From Eucalyptus grandis (lineage: Eukaryota; Streptophyta; Magnoliopsida; Myrtales; Myrtaceae): DNA of 64,000 bases. Shown one piece after another: positions 36,401-48,281 of the stretch. A program made the translations under genes and the position numbers. Location of the stretch: NCBI RefSeq assembly GCF_016545825.1, contig NC_052614.1, positions 6,838,559 to 6,902,558 of the forward strand, in the 5' to 3' direction. The notes under the pieces are model-generated. The model saw only the letters and a program-made list of their open reading frames with translations, made no database searches and was not told the DNA's origin. The first letter of the stretch is position 1. Each line of letters starts with the position of its first letter.

Positions 36401-37690
36401 TAGATTAGACTTTACATAAGGTGAAACCAATCAAAAATCTCATTTAGGCTGTTCCCTTCCATGGAAGAACCTCCTGGAGGAGCCCTTAGGGGATACTCAC
36501 AACACATTGTCGCCGAATTTAGCGGGGCATGTATGTTACATCTTGAGTTGAATGCTACATTTTTCTAACGAGATGTAGTGCGAGTCTCCTAGACTGGAAA
36601 AATGTAATCTCGCAAGATGACAAATTTGATAAGCAAGCAAACTTCGCTTAATGGCGCATAAATTCATGAAATTAACAAAAGATTGTTTTATACGAATTTA
36701 GAGACCCAAGTGCCAATAGGCGATTCATATAAGACCAGTCGCAGGCAAGCAACTCCTTCAGGAGAATGAACATTTGGGATTTACAGCTTCAAATATAAAT
36801 ATCATTTGATTATATGTGCTTACGATATTGTGTTTGAGACGAAAAAAGTAGCGAATCTTTTCATGCACTCTCGAAGAAGTTACATATGAGATGACTTCAC
36901 AAGCAAAAAGCATCTATTCACACAAATAATATGAAAATTAAATTGCAATCGCTTCAAAAGAAAGTAAAAAATAATGCATGAAAATAATAGAAAATTAGAT
37001 TCCAATCACCTCAAGGAAACGAGGATACAATGAATGATGAAGAGGTGCCATATTCATCGTTGAATTTTTGGGAGGATGGACCTGTGATGAAAACTTGCTA
37101 TGATGCTATATTGAAGGGAAATATTATTTAAATTTGAATTTCGCAAAAGTCAAAGTGCTGAAAAGAAAGAAAAAATAAAAATTTCAAAAATATTAAAATT
37201 TATTAAAATTTATCAACATTAGCGTCGGTCGTACCACATAAAGTAGTTGACGTTCACGTTAGTGATTTCTAATTAAAATTGATTGGATGAACTAAATTAA
37301 GCAAATGTGAAAAAATGTATAAGATTCAATTAGCAAAATTAAAAACTTTAGAATTAAATAGACAAAAGCACAATAACTTTGGGACTTTTTGGACAATTTT
37401 CCCCAAAGAGAGATATATGCGTAACATTTGTACAATATACATGTAATACAAGTACAACATATGTGCAATATTAAGAGACATGAATAAGTAACAAAATCAT
37501 AAAAAATTCTAATCCAAATGCCACGTGCATCGCGGTTGGACCTGTATTATTGGAAGCCTGAAAACATAGCAAAATCCAGCGTTCCCTCCTGCACCGACCG
37601 CCACCCCTGGACAAGTATTCGGGGTTCGCCGTAATGCCCGACGAAGATAAGCAAAGACAATTTTTACAATCGTGACATTTCGGGTAGCGT
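36401..37690. other. AT-rich intergenic DNA, no gene seen
   Basis: I see no gene, element ends or repeat partner that I can support in this stretch. Confidence 0.5.
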
Positions 37691-37958
37691 GTGTGAGGCA
37701 TTACGAAAGAGTACCGTGAAGAATTGGTTGGCCACCATTGAGGAGGATTAAAGCCGCGAGATGATAACCGAGCTTCGACGTTTGTGTGACTTCTTTTTGG
37801 TCGGTAAATATCTTGGGGGCTCACTTCTTGTTGCAGCTACCATTGCTGTGAAGAGAATTCCTATCGCCGCCAATGTCCAAAGCCGCCAATCACGGGCGAG
37901 ACCTTTGCTGCTCCGGCATTTCTGGCGCCGAGTTCATTATAATCCTTTGCCCTGTTAA
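37691..37958 (+). pseudogene. Gene relic duplicated in inverted orientation at 60,130-60,310
   Basis: Bases about 37,715-37,890 match the reverse complement of about 60,130-60,310. In one frame both give a similar peptide (ITELRRLCDFFLVGKYLGG here, VTKLRRFCPDFFSVGKYLGE there), but this copy has a stop after ATIEED. The parent gene is not recognised. Both copies lie upstream of the HDR gene or its inverted pseudogene, which suggests they belong to the same duplicated block. Confidence 0.5.
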
Positions 37959-38201
37959 CAAGTACGGTTTTCCGTGATTAGTTTCGCCCTCGGTTTTGGT
38001 AATGGCACGAGATATGCGGATCGATCGTGCGAATAATCTATTCATACGACACGATACTCTTTAACCCCAAGAAATAAATCAGGATGATCACTAAAGACTT
38101 CGAGAACGTCGAGGTTTTCAATTCAATTGGACCAAGGCCACATGAATACGTTTGATGTCACGTGATGTTTTTGGAAATTTGTAGGATTGCAAGAAATCAG
38201 C

Positions 38202-40625
38202 CATGGCTGGTTTGGTAACGATTTTATTTTCAAGAACAAATTCTGATCGAAATGATTTATTTATTTATTTTATTTTCGGGAACAATTTCTAAGCATTTTA
38301 AGTTATTTGGTAAGGCCATGTTTGGTAACCATTCAAACATAGCCAAATTTTAATTCTTTGTTCTCGGGAGTAGTTTAGGAATAGAATCGCGTTTGGTAAA
38401 ATTTTTGTTCCAAAGAACAAATTTGTTCCCGGGAACAGATTTGGAGTAAAATAAAAAATAAAAATAAAAAATTGATTCTTGTTTCGAGAACAAAGAAAAA
38501 GAATAAAAAAAGTGGAACCCTACCATTGCCTTCAGTGGCACAGCTGGCTTGGGCTCATTTACCCCTCACGAATGGGAGGAGTTCAAATTCCAGAGACGTC
38601 GTTAGGGATTCTTATCTGGAGTACTGTGGTGGTAGTGGGTCATGTAGTCGCTCCCTAGGGTTTGCTCGTCGACTGTCGGCTTACGGGGTTCCCTGGATTA
38701 CAAAAAAAAAAAAAAAAAAAAAAAGTGGAACCTTTCTCTCCCCTCCTCTGTCGCCGTTCGCCACTACCCATCGTCGCTGTCTGCCGATCGCCGACAATTA
38801 GTTCGGCGAACTTGCCGGAGGCTCGCCAGGCTTGGGTGAGGGCTAGTGAGCTCACCGAAGGCAAGCCCAGCCATCGGCCAGGCTCGCCTGGCCACGGGCG
38901 AGGCTCAGTGGGGCTGGGCGAGCCTCGCCGGTGGCCAGGTAGGCCTCGCCCAGCCCTAGTGGCCAAGTTGGCCTCGCCCAACCCTGACGAGGCTCACCCA
39001 ACCCCGCTAGTGGCGAGGTCTCGAGGCTCGGCCTCGTCAGATTTGGTGACAAGGCTCGGCTGACGAGGGCCAACAATGCTCCAGTGAGGTCGCCGCCCTC
39101 GTCTTGTCGATTGCCAATCCAACAACCGGCTGAAGAAGAAGAAGAATGAAGAAATGGAGAAAAAAAAATGAAAAAAGTATACAATTATTTAAAAATTAAA
39201 AGAAATTGATTTAGAACATAATCAATATACCAAATGCAATTCTATTCAGAATAAAAAATTTTCGAGCGGTTACTAAGGGCACGTTTGGTAACGATTTTGT
39301 TCCCGGGAATAGATTCTGACAAAAAATGATTATTTTTTATTATGTTTTCGAGAACTGATTATGAGTAAAAGAATGGTTTTTGTAACTGTCCAAAATTTCT
39401 GATTCTGTAATAGAATTGCGTGTGTACCGTGCTTATTGATTATGTTCCAAATCAATTTTTAATTTTTAAAAATTTTTTTCTTTTTTTCATTTTTTTTTTT
39501 TTTTTTCTTTTTATTCTTATTCTTCTTCTTCTTGTGGCCGACGACCTCATCGAGCGTTGCCGGCCCTCGTCGGCCCGAGCCTTGCCGGTGGCTAGGCCCG
39601 GCCTCGCCCGGGGCTAGGCGAGGCTCGCTTGGCCACTCGGGCCGGTGGCTCGCGACCGGACCGGTGGCGGCGGACGGCGACTGGCGGCGACGGTGGTGGG
39701 CGGCGGCAGTGGACGACGGCCACGAGATGGTCAAAGGGAAGAAGAAGAAGAGTTGGTTTTTGATTCTCAAATTTGTTCCTAGAATAAGAGTCAACTTTTT
39801 TTTTTATTTTGATTCCACTCCCAATTTGTTCCCTGAACAAAAATTTTACTAAACGCGATTCTCGGCCCAAATTAATTTTGGGAACAAAAAATCAGAATTT
39901 GGCAATGTTTGGATGGTTACCAAACATGGCCTAAACGACTTAAAATGCTTAAAATCTGTTCCCGGGAACATAATAAAAAAAATCATTTTTGATTAGAATC
40001 TACTTAGGAAACGAGAATCATTACTAAACACGCCCTAAGCTTGTCCAAAATTTCTAATTCTTGAATAGAATTGTGTTTGGTACCGTGCTCATTAATTATG
40101 TTCAAAATCAATTTATTTTTAATTTTAAATAATGTTTTTTTTTCTTTCTTTTTTTTTTCTTTTTCTCCTATTCTTCTTCTTCTTGTGGTGCGACCTCATT
40201 GAAGTGTTGCCGACCCTAGCGAGGCCGGCCCTCGTTGGCCGAGCCTCGGCGAGGCAAGGCCGGCCCTCATCGGCCGAGTCTCGCCGGTAGCTAGGCAAGG
40301 CCCGCCTAGCCACCGGTGAGCTTGCCGAACTAGTTGCCGATGACCGGTGGCGGATAGCGGCAGACAATAACCACGGAATGGCGGTCGATGAAAAAAAGAA
40401 AAGAGAAGAAGAAGAAGAGAAAAGGGAAGAAGAAGAGTTTGTTTTGATTTTTATATTTGTTTCGAACAAAAATCAACTTTTCTTTTTTTTTTTATTCTTG
40501 ATTCTATTCTAAATTTACTTCCGGGAACAAAAAAAATAGAAATTTCTTCCCGAAAACAAAAATTTTATCAAGCGATTTTGTTCTCAAACTGATCCCGAGA
40601 ACCAAAAATCAGAATCAACTAACCA
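38202..40625. mobile_element. Nested cluster of non-autonomous TIR elements
   Basis: The outer ends are inverted: TGGTTTGGTAACGATTTTAT at about 38,209 pairs with the reverse complement of the sequence ending ACACGCCCTAA at 40,029-40,039. A deeper pair, GGCCATGTTTGGTAACCATT at 38,313 and its reverse complement near 39,910-39,930, confirms the palindromic layout. A second left end, TAAGGGCACGTTTGGTAACG, starts at 39,274, and the block 39,395-39,470 recurs directly at 40,046-40,130, so several related copies are stacked. Each carries a GC-rich GCCGG/CTCG passenger (38,810-39,070, 39,540-39,720, 40,195-40,345). It resembles the element at 29,924-31,260. Individual element limits are uncertain. 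Confidence 0.7.
38520..38723 (+). mobile_element. tRNA-derived SINE inside the TIR cluster
   Basis: The A-box-like AGTGGCACAGCTGGCTTGGG and B-box-like GTTCAAATTCC are followed by a body shared with the SINE at 7,088-7,254 and by an A-run of more than 20 bases. The target duplication AAAAAAAGTGGAACC lies at 38,505-38,519 and, after the tail, ends at 38,732. The SINE therefore inserted into an existing TIR element. Confidence 0.9.
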
Positions 40626-40713
40626 ACATCAACGGAACCATTTTCATATATTTTTTCCCTCGACGCCAACCACGCGCGTCGCCACTTCGCAACTCGCGAC
40701 TCAGCTCTCCGCC

Positions 40714-43700
40714 ATGGCGATGACCTCCCTCCTCCTCTGCCGCGACCCGACCCGCCTCTCCGGCCCCTCCCCTCCGAGGTTCCTCGCCAGCCCCCGCGCC
40801 AGCGCCATCCGTTGCCGTGGGCCTCCCTCTGTCCGATGCTCCGGCGGGCCTCCTTCCTCCGGCTCCATGGCCGCCCCCGGCGACGACTTCGACGCCAAGG
40901 TCTTCCGGCATAACCTGATGAGGAGCAAGAACTACAACCGGCAAGGTTTCGGCCGCAAGGAGGAGGCTCAGCAGCTCATGGATCGCGAGTACGCCAGTGG
41001 GTTCCTTTCTTCGTTTCGTTTCACTAGCTATGCGTCTTCTTTCGTTCGGTACGCTACTTCGAGCTTCGATGCACGTGGAGACTTTGGTGTTGGCCTCTGC
41101 TCGGATCGAAGGATGAGGGTTCGGCGTCTTTTTTAATCGTTTTCAGTTTGCTGATTAGTCGTTGATTGAGTAGAAGATCCGGTAGTCCAGAAAAAACGCA
41201 TCTTTCATCACATTCTATTAGCCAAGACAGCTTAGGTGCTTTGCTAAATTATATTATATGCATATACATCCTGTGCTTCATGTACTGGCATCGCTGATTC
41301 CGTATGTAGCATTTCCAGCTCTCAATCTGCGTTGGCATGATGTTTTCGCTGTAATACCACTGGTCTAGACATCGGTTACCCAAGTTTCTGGATCGCTGTA
41401 AGTTGTATTGATGTTGCGCCTTTTCATATGCCAGGTGAAATTATTAAAACCTTGAAGGAAAATGGATATCAGTACACCTGGGGAAATGTCACTGTCAAGC
41501 TTGCTGAAGCCCATGGTTTCTGCTGGGGTGTCGAGCGAGCCATCCGGATGGCCTATGAAGCGAAAATGCAGTTTCCGGAGAAGAACACCTGGATTACTAA
41601 TGAAATTATCCATAACCCGACTGTCAACAAGGTCAGATATATAAACAACATCCTTTGATGTTTTGGCTGATTTGCTTGAATGTTGTAAGAGTTGTGTTGT
41701 GCACTTCGATTCACTGATTATCATCGAGAATTCTCAATTTTCTATCACCCTGACAGCGCATGGAGGAGATGGAGGTGGAGACTATTCCCCTCGAAGGAGG
41801 GCAAAAACAGTTTGATGTTGTTAATAAAGGTGATGTTGTCATTTTTCCGGCTTTTGGAGCACCAGTGCAGGAGATGTTGACCTTGGAAGAGAAAAATGTA
41901 CAAATTGTGGATACGACTTGCCCATGGGTATCCAAGGTATGGCTCCGTGACGGGATAATATAGCACGTTATTTCCAGTGATTGCGGCATTAACTTTGTTT
42001 ATGACACGTTCTTATACCTTCACTTCCCTTCTTAAATCTTTCCAATCTTTGCTTGAAAGGTATGGAATACCGTGGAGAAGCATGAGAAAGGAGACTGCAC
42101 TTCAATTATTCATGGTAAATACGCTCATGAAGAAACCATAGCAACTGCATCGTTTGTGAGAGAGTACGTTATTGTGAAGAATATGAAGGAGTTAAGGCTT
42201 TGATGAAGGCTCTCTATGTTTCTGTCCAATAGTGGAAGGGAGATGTCTTATCTGTAATGACATTTGTCATATGTCCAGGCAATGTATGTGTGTGATTACA
42301 TTCTTGAGGGTGAGCTCGATGGTTCTAGCTCGACTAAAGAGGCGTTTCTAGAGGTACTTCTGGATTACTTGGTTTTGTTATGTTTTGTTAAGGAAACGTA
42401 GTTCAAATTGTAATCCTGCTTTGGTGCAGAAATTCAAGGATGCTGTTTCCCTGGGATTTGACCCTGACAATGATCTTAATAAAGTTGGCATTGCAAATCA
42501 AACCACAATGCTCAAGGGAGAGACTGAAGAGATTGGTATGTAACAATAAAATCTTTTACAAATTCTTCCCTCTCTGTCTGATTTGCTACTCAAGTTGAAC
42601 GTTTTGTTAAACTTCCAGGGAAGTTGCTGGAGAGGACTATGATGGGCAAGTATGGAGTGGAAAATGTCAATCAGCACTTCATGAGCTTTAATACAATTTG
42701 TGATGCCACTCAAGTAATTTCCATCTTCCTCATGCTCCAAGCCTTATTCATTTCTTCTAGGTATTGGAACCTGTTGCGAGATAGTGCCTGACATGGCTAT
42801 GGGCTGTAACTTCTTTCAACTTGCCAAAAAGATAAAAGGAGTAGCCATGGTTGAGATATCTCATGACTCTCTCGACATCAGAATAGGAAGACCAATTGCT
42901 TGTTAGTAATCAAAGGTGCTAGCTCTCTTCTGTAAGTACATTAGGGACTGAACTAGAGATGTGGGGTCCAAAATGCAGAGAGCCGCCTGAAAGACAAGGA
43001 GGTAGTTTTCCCAATTTTATTTTTCTCCGTGACTAGTCTTATCTGTTGAAGGACCATAATACAAATCTTATAGCCAAACCTCTGATGAGAAACTACAGAA
43101 AGGAAGAATAGTAAACAGAAGAAAGAAGGAAGTTTGAGTTAATTGCTAACTCGTGACTTCTGCTGTGTCTTTAAGATGCTTATTCATATTTTTCAACATT
43201 TGGTCTTCTTCAGAAACGCCAAGATGCTATGTATAAGTTAGTTGAGGAGAAGGTGGATCTTGTGCTAGTTGTTGGTGGGTGGAACTCAAGCAACACATCT
43301 CATCTTCAAGAGATAGCTGAAGAACGTGGGATACCCTCTTATTGGGTTGACAGTGAGCAGAGAATAGGTCCTGGAAACAGAATAGCCTACAAATTGAAGG
43401 TAAGTCTGTACTTTGAATTTGCACTCCTTCAGTAGATTTTGGTGTTTATGCCTTCTTTCACTGACTTTTGTATTTGTTGCGATAGCATGGGGAATCAGTT
43501 GAGAAAGAAAATTGGCTTCCAGAGGGTCCCATAAAAATTGGGGTAACATCAGGAGCTTCTACCCCTGATACGGTAAGCTTTTAACCTGGCGAATTTCTAT
43601 TGTGAGAACAGCTCTACTCCTTCATCAGCCCTTTCCTTTGGCTGCTTTCCCATTAAGCTCTAATCTATCTATGGTACCTGTACATCATGGGCGTGGGCTG

Positions 43701-43983
43701 TATTTTCCTTGAGATACTCTCCTTATGCATGATGTCCTGGTTCTGGATAAGAGGTTTCTATCAAGCCTTTGTGCATTTGTTAATGCGCTGTGCCTTTTGT
43801 CCGATTATTATGCACTGAAAATTTGGTCTCCTTAGCACTGTCATTCGATGCAGTTGGATGACAACTTCGTGATGCAGTCAATCCTTCGGAAATAGTAATG
43901 ATGCTTTTGTTCCTTACCAGGTCGTTGGGGATGTTTTGTCGAAGATCTTTGACATTAAAAGGGAAGAGGCCCAGCAGGCTTGA
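40714..43983 (+). CDS. HDR: Plastid HDR (IspH), last enzyme of the MEP pathway
   Basis: This iron-sulphur enzyme reduces HMBPP to IPP and DMAPP in plastids. Ten exons: 40,714-40,996, 41,435-41,631, 41,757-41,936, 42,060-42,191, 42,279-42,353, 42,430-42,535, 42,619-42,713, 43,214-43,399, 43,486-43,572 and 43,921-43,983. Together they give about 467 residues, the usual plant length. Residues 1 to about 40 look like a transit peptide (rich in Ser, Arg and Pro). The three cluster cysteines are present in GFCWGVE (Cys about 124), TTCPWV (about 215) and NTICDAT (about 352); [14 protein letters not shown] and [10 protein letters not shown] are also intact. One oddity: the frame requires exon 4 to end at GAG (42,191), but the following bases are TTAAGG. 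The only GT there is at 42,191-42,192, one base early, and using it shifts the frame to a stop within exon 5. It may be a sequence error or a real lesion. The TIR-element cluster ends about 90 bases upstream of the start. A broken inverted copy lies at 58-60 kb. Confidence 0.9.
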
Positions 43984-44639
43984 TACAAGATCACAAATCT
44001 ACATACCGAGGATTAATTATCATCCTGTCCTTAATGAGAAGCTCCACGGATCTGATGTAAAATGACGAAATGCCCTGCATATTTTGATGCATTTCAGCCT
44101 CAGAACTTTAGTCTGCTCTTGTAAGGTGATGCAGGGCTTCAAGTTGACTGGCTTTTATAATACTGTGTGGAACCCAAGCTCAATCTCTGAGCTTTAACCA
44201 AGGGAAGAATCTGTTTGTGTGGACTTGACACCCTTATTTGATCTAGAAAACAATGAGATGCCATAGTTCTTTAGTTCAACTTGGTCGGTCCAGGTTGTCA
44301 GAAGTATGTTAATGTCGTATAATTCTTGGGAATTTCTCTCTCCAGTGGGAATTTCATAAGAATCATGGCCAAAAGAACTGTCATGGCATATATTTTTCTT
44401 GATCACTTGCTCGCCTCTTCGCAGTATGTTATATTCGGAATAAATTAAAAATGTGAAAAATGAAGGGATGGACCTTTAGCTGCGACAATGTAGTAGTCGT
44501 CAATTTTTCGTAAGGAAGCAGGTAAAGGGGCGAAGATCTTTTCGAAATGAATTGAGAGAATAGATGCCTCCATAATGTTGGGAACGTTATCCCTAATTAA
44601 AGAACCATATCTATACATTGCTAGCATTATCTTTTTATA

Positions 44640-44860
44640 TTATTGAAAGATAGCTGACTATTTCTATGCATTTACTTATACCTACGATCTAGTAACCACA
44701 ATGTCATGGTGTCAATACTTTATACTAATTTATCTATTTTATACAGGTTCATTACACATTCTCAACTTATATGCTTCTCAACAATTTCATTAATGCGGGA
44801 AAACCAACACGAGATAAGAATTCAAATTAATTTATGCTACACAAGAATAATAAAAGTAAT
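44640..44860. repeat. Dispersed repeat, partner of 35,155-35,410
   Basis: Same orientation and landmark order as the copy near 35.2 kb. It lies in the HDR-to-GTPase intergenic region, where I see no other gene. Confidence 0.6.
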
Positions 44861-45368
44861 ATAATTTTCTTTCTTTCTCTCTCTTAATTTCATTTGGCTC
44901 CATATTTGTTTAAGATATATTTCAAAACAATATCAAAACGTACTTCACTTTTGACCTAATGACCATTCCCATACTTTTATTTTATGCAAATACCCATCAC
45001 ACCTCTAAACAAAATCTAAAGTGCAAAGTAGTCTCTAAAATAAACTGGGTATGCATTTGATACTTTTAAAATCGGTCAATATATAAGTAGTCATTAGATG
45101 AAAAATGGAGCACACATCTTGGCATTTTTCCAATGTCTTTAAGTACTTTCACATTTTCTAATATCCAACAATTCATTCAGTTTGATTCTTTGAATTTAAC
45201 GTGAAAAATGAATCGAGACCCTTTGCCTTTTCGTAAGCAAAATCCTAATAGTGGCCAAACGACGCCGTCGCAGCCGACGCCCACCCAAAAACGCACTCGC
45301 TCCAGGGCTCTGCTCAGCTGAACGTCGGAACAGAGCAGAAAGCAGAGCATCTCTCTCTCTCTCCGACA

Positions 45369-47680
45369 ATGGCGGTGGCGCTGCGAAATCGCCTCTTCGC
45401 TCTGCAGCTGCACCCCCCCTCCCTTCTCCACCCCTCGCTCCGGCCGTCCCCGCACGCCCCGCTCTTCTCGCTGCCCGCCCGCCGCCGCCGCGGCCCGTGC
45501 TTCCACGCCTCCGCCGCCGCCGCCTCCGGAGCCGCGGGCCCGGCGGCCTCGGCCTCGGACGCGGCCCGGATCTTCCAGAAGGTGTTCTTCGTCCCGCCCG
45601 GGGTCGACCCGGCCGAGGTCTCCGAGGACATGGTGCTCCCCGGGTCGAACATCGTCGTCGGGCCCTACGCGGGTCACGCCCAGATCAAGGAGGTGGAGTT
45701 CCTGAAGAGCAGCGGGAGGGCCAAGGACTGTCCCAAGGACGGGAGGCCCGAGTTCGCGATCTTGGGTCGGTCGAACGTGGGCAAGTCGTCGCTCATCAAT
45801 GCTCTGGTTCGGAAGAAGGAAGTCGCGCTTACGTCCAAGAAACCAGGTCCTCTCTCTTTTCTTCTTTTTTTTTTATAGTTGTCTGTCGAATGATGTTGTT
45901 TCGTATGGTTTTTTGCTTTGGTGGCGAGGGATGAGGTGATTGATTGATGGGGTGGTTTATGTTGCAGGCAAGACTCAGCTTATAAATCACTTCCTGGTGA
46001 ACAAGAGTTGGTATATTGTGGATTTGCCGGGTTATGGGTAAGCTTCAAGCACCTGTCTTTTGGCTTGCTTGAACTTGTTATGTTGTGTGGCAGCTTATAA
46101 ATGCGAAAAATCACAGAATGTGAGCTAATGTGTAAGTTTTGTTTCTTGGAATGAAGTTTTGTTTCTTGGAATGCTGCAACTAATTGAGTGTGGCCAGTCG
46201 ATTGGAAGCTGTTGGATTGGGAAAGTGAAAGACCAGTAGATCGCGACTTTTTCACAAGCTTCTGAAATTTGATTAATTGGGCTCGAATGGTTTGAGCATT
46301 TTTTGACCCGTCACTGTGGATATGCCATGGTAGTAATTCTTTTAGCTAAGATGTACATGCTGGGAGTTCCGTCTTCAACCTACGGTCTTTCTGTTCTTCA
46401 CATAATGGACACTTTGATGAGGGGCAAACAATTAGTTTTTATCTTTTGCTATGAATCCTGATGCAGAAGAAGTAAATTTGTAGATCCATAGAAGTACTTC
46501 TTACTTGGCTTTTCATTTCTTCTTTTGTCGCTTGACAGTTTTGTTGAATGCCAGATGTTTATCTCTTTAAAAGCACTTAAGTTGCTATGAATGTCTGCAG
46601 ATATGTGAAAATATATTGCGCTCCCTAGTATTGATCCTGTATTGGATCAGATTTTATGCTATATACTCTACTTTTAGTGTTTACAGTAGTTCTTTTCTTC
46701 TTTTGTGGTTTTGTTTCTAGGTTCACTGACTAATGGAAACTGCTTAAACGTTGTAGGCTTCTATTTTCTTGCTGGACTATGCAGCTTGTCTTTTCAGGGT
46801 AGTATCATGTTATGATTTACCTGCAGGCACCAAGCTATTAACCGTGCAATAGTTTGGTGTCTTACAGCAGCTTGGGACCTGCCTTTTGGTGTACTCGCTT
46901 GCAGTTATGTGCTGTGATATGAAATCATTAATCACAGTCCTTTAGCAGTAGATTTGTAGATTCCAACCAGGTGTTTATATTGTGTGGTACCCTTGCATTT
47001 AGTTAATTCTTCTCATTAAAACTCTGGAGATTGACCATGGTTTCCTTTCCACGTTTGAGTGTGCCTTGGTTGTTGAACTTGAGATTATTTGCTTATTGAC
47101 CATTTCGACCTTGTCTTTGGATGAGATATTCTGTTGTGTTACTTTTCAAGTCCTGATGTTTCCTTTTGGTTGTTGAACTTGAGATTGAGGCATTTGCTCT
47201 ATGGATTTCTTGCTCATTTGTAGGTTTGCTAAGGCACCGGGATCTGTTCGAATGGATTGGTCAGCATTCACAAAGGGCTACTTTTTGAACAGAGATACAC
47301 TAGTTGCTGTCTTACTTCTTATCGATGCAAGTGTTCCTCCTCAAAAGATAGACCTTGATTGTGCGAATTGGCTAGGACGCAACAAAGTACGCTGCTTTCT
47401 TAGTTTCTTAGTTGTAGAATCAACATTCAACAGTGGCTGAACGTACTGATGATGTTACTCTTCTCCACTTGTTCAGATCCCTCTAACATTAGTTTTCACG
47501 AAGTGTGACAAGATGAAGCGAGGAAAGAGGCCTGATGAGAACATAAGGAGCTTCCAAGAAGTGATTAGGGAAAACTACCGGGCGCATCCTCCGTGGATCA
47601 TGACTAGCAGCGTCACCGGTTTAGGAAGAGACGAGCTTCTCTTGCACATGTCCCAACTTAGAAACTATTGGGACCAGTAG
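45369..47680 (+). CDS. EMB2001: EngB/YihA-type GTPase, plastid-targeted
   Basis: EngB-type GTPases help assemble the large ribosomal subunit; plant plastid versions are needed for embryo and chloroplast development. Four exons: 45,369-45,846, 45,968-46,037, 47,224-47,386 and 47,477-47,680, all GT-AG and in frame, giving about 304 residues. Residues 1 to about 55 are Pro/Arg/Ala-rich and look like a transit peptide. The GTPase motifs are complete: G1 GRSNVGKSS (about 133-141), G3 DLPGYG, G4 TKCD and the SSVTGLG region (G5). [18 protein letters not shown] and [12 protein letters not shown] are typical of the family. A TC tract ends six bases before the start codon. The gene follows HDR on the same strand by about 1.4 kb and converges on GLDP. 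The symbol is by resemblance to Arabidopsis EMB2001. Confidence 0.93.
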
Positions 47681-48281
47681 AAGGGATGAGCAAATCCCAT
47701 GGAATACCCTCATAAAGTCAAGTTCAACTTTCTTTTTGCTATTATCCACATTCTTGAGATAACAACTGAATTTGTACCTCTCAATGTGTACAGATAACCC
47801 ATGTACAGAATACGATGTTTTGTATCATTTGAAACCTCTTTTTTATGGTGTCGGTGTACTCTTAATTCTTGAGCTAAGTACAATTCATTCATGAATGAAT
47901 GAACTTTTTTAAGTCTGATCTCAACCGAAACTATTATTACTTGGTCAACACAGATCGAGGGTGGTCAGTTTTTACCCTTCTTAGTTTTCTGCTTAGGTAT
48001 CAAGCGATATTTGAAAAGGCGATGTACAATCAGACAGTGCTCACAATTTGCTGCTTTTCCCTACTGTTGAAATACTTGATCTCGGATTGAGGACAAAGAC
48101 AGATGGAAGAGATTAGATGAGAATAATGCTTGGGTTGCAATTAGCAACCCCTCTTATTCATCGTCCAAAGATCATGGCATCGAAGGAACTAAATAACACC
48201 AGATGTGATGTTGTGCGCCACATTGACAACTTATATACATTGAGGGATTTCTTCTTTTCTCTTTTGGCACACAGGGAGATT

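Noticed and set aside
42060..42353. Calling the HDR gene at 40.7 kb a pseudogene
   Set aside because: Every exon is open, all three cluster cysteines and nine donor or acceptor pairs are normal. A single one-base anomaly may be a sequence error, so I kept it as a gene and flagged the site.
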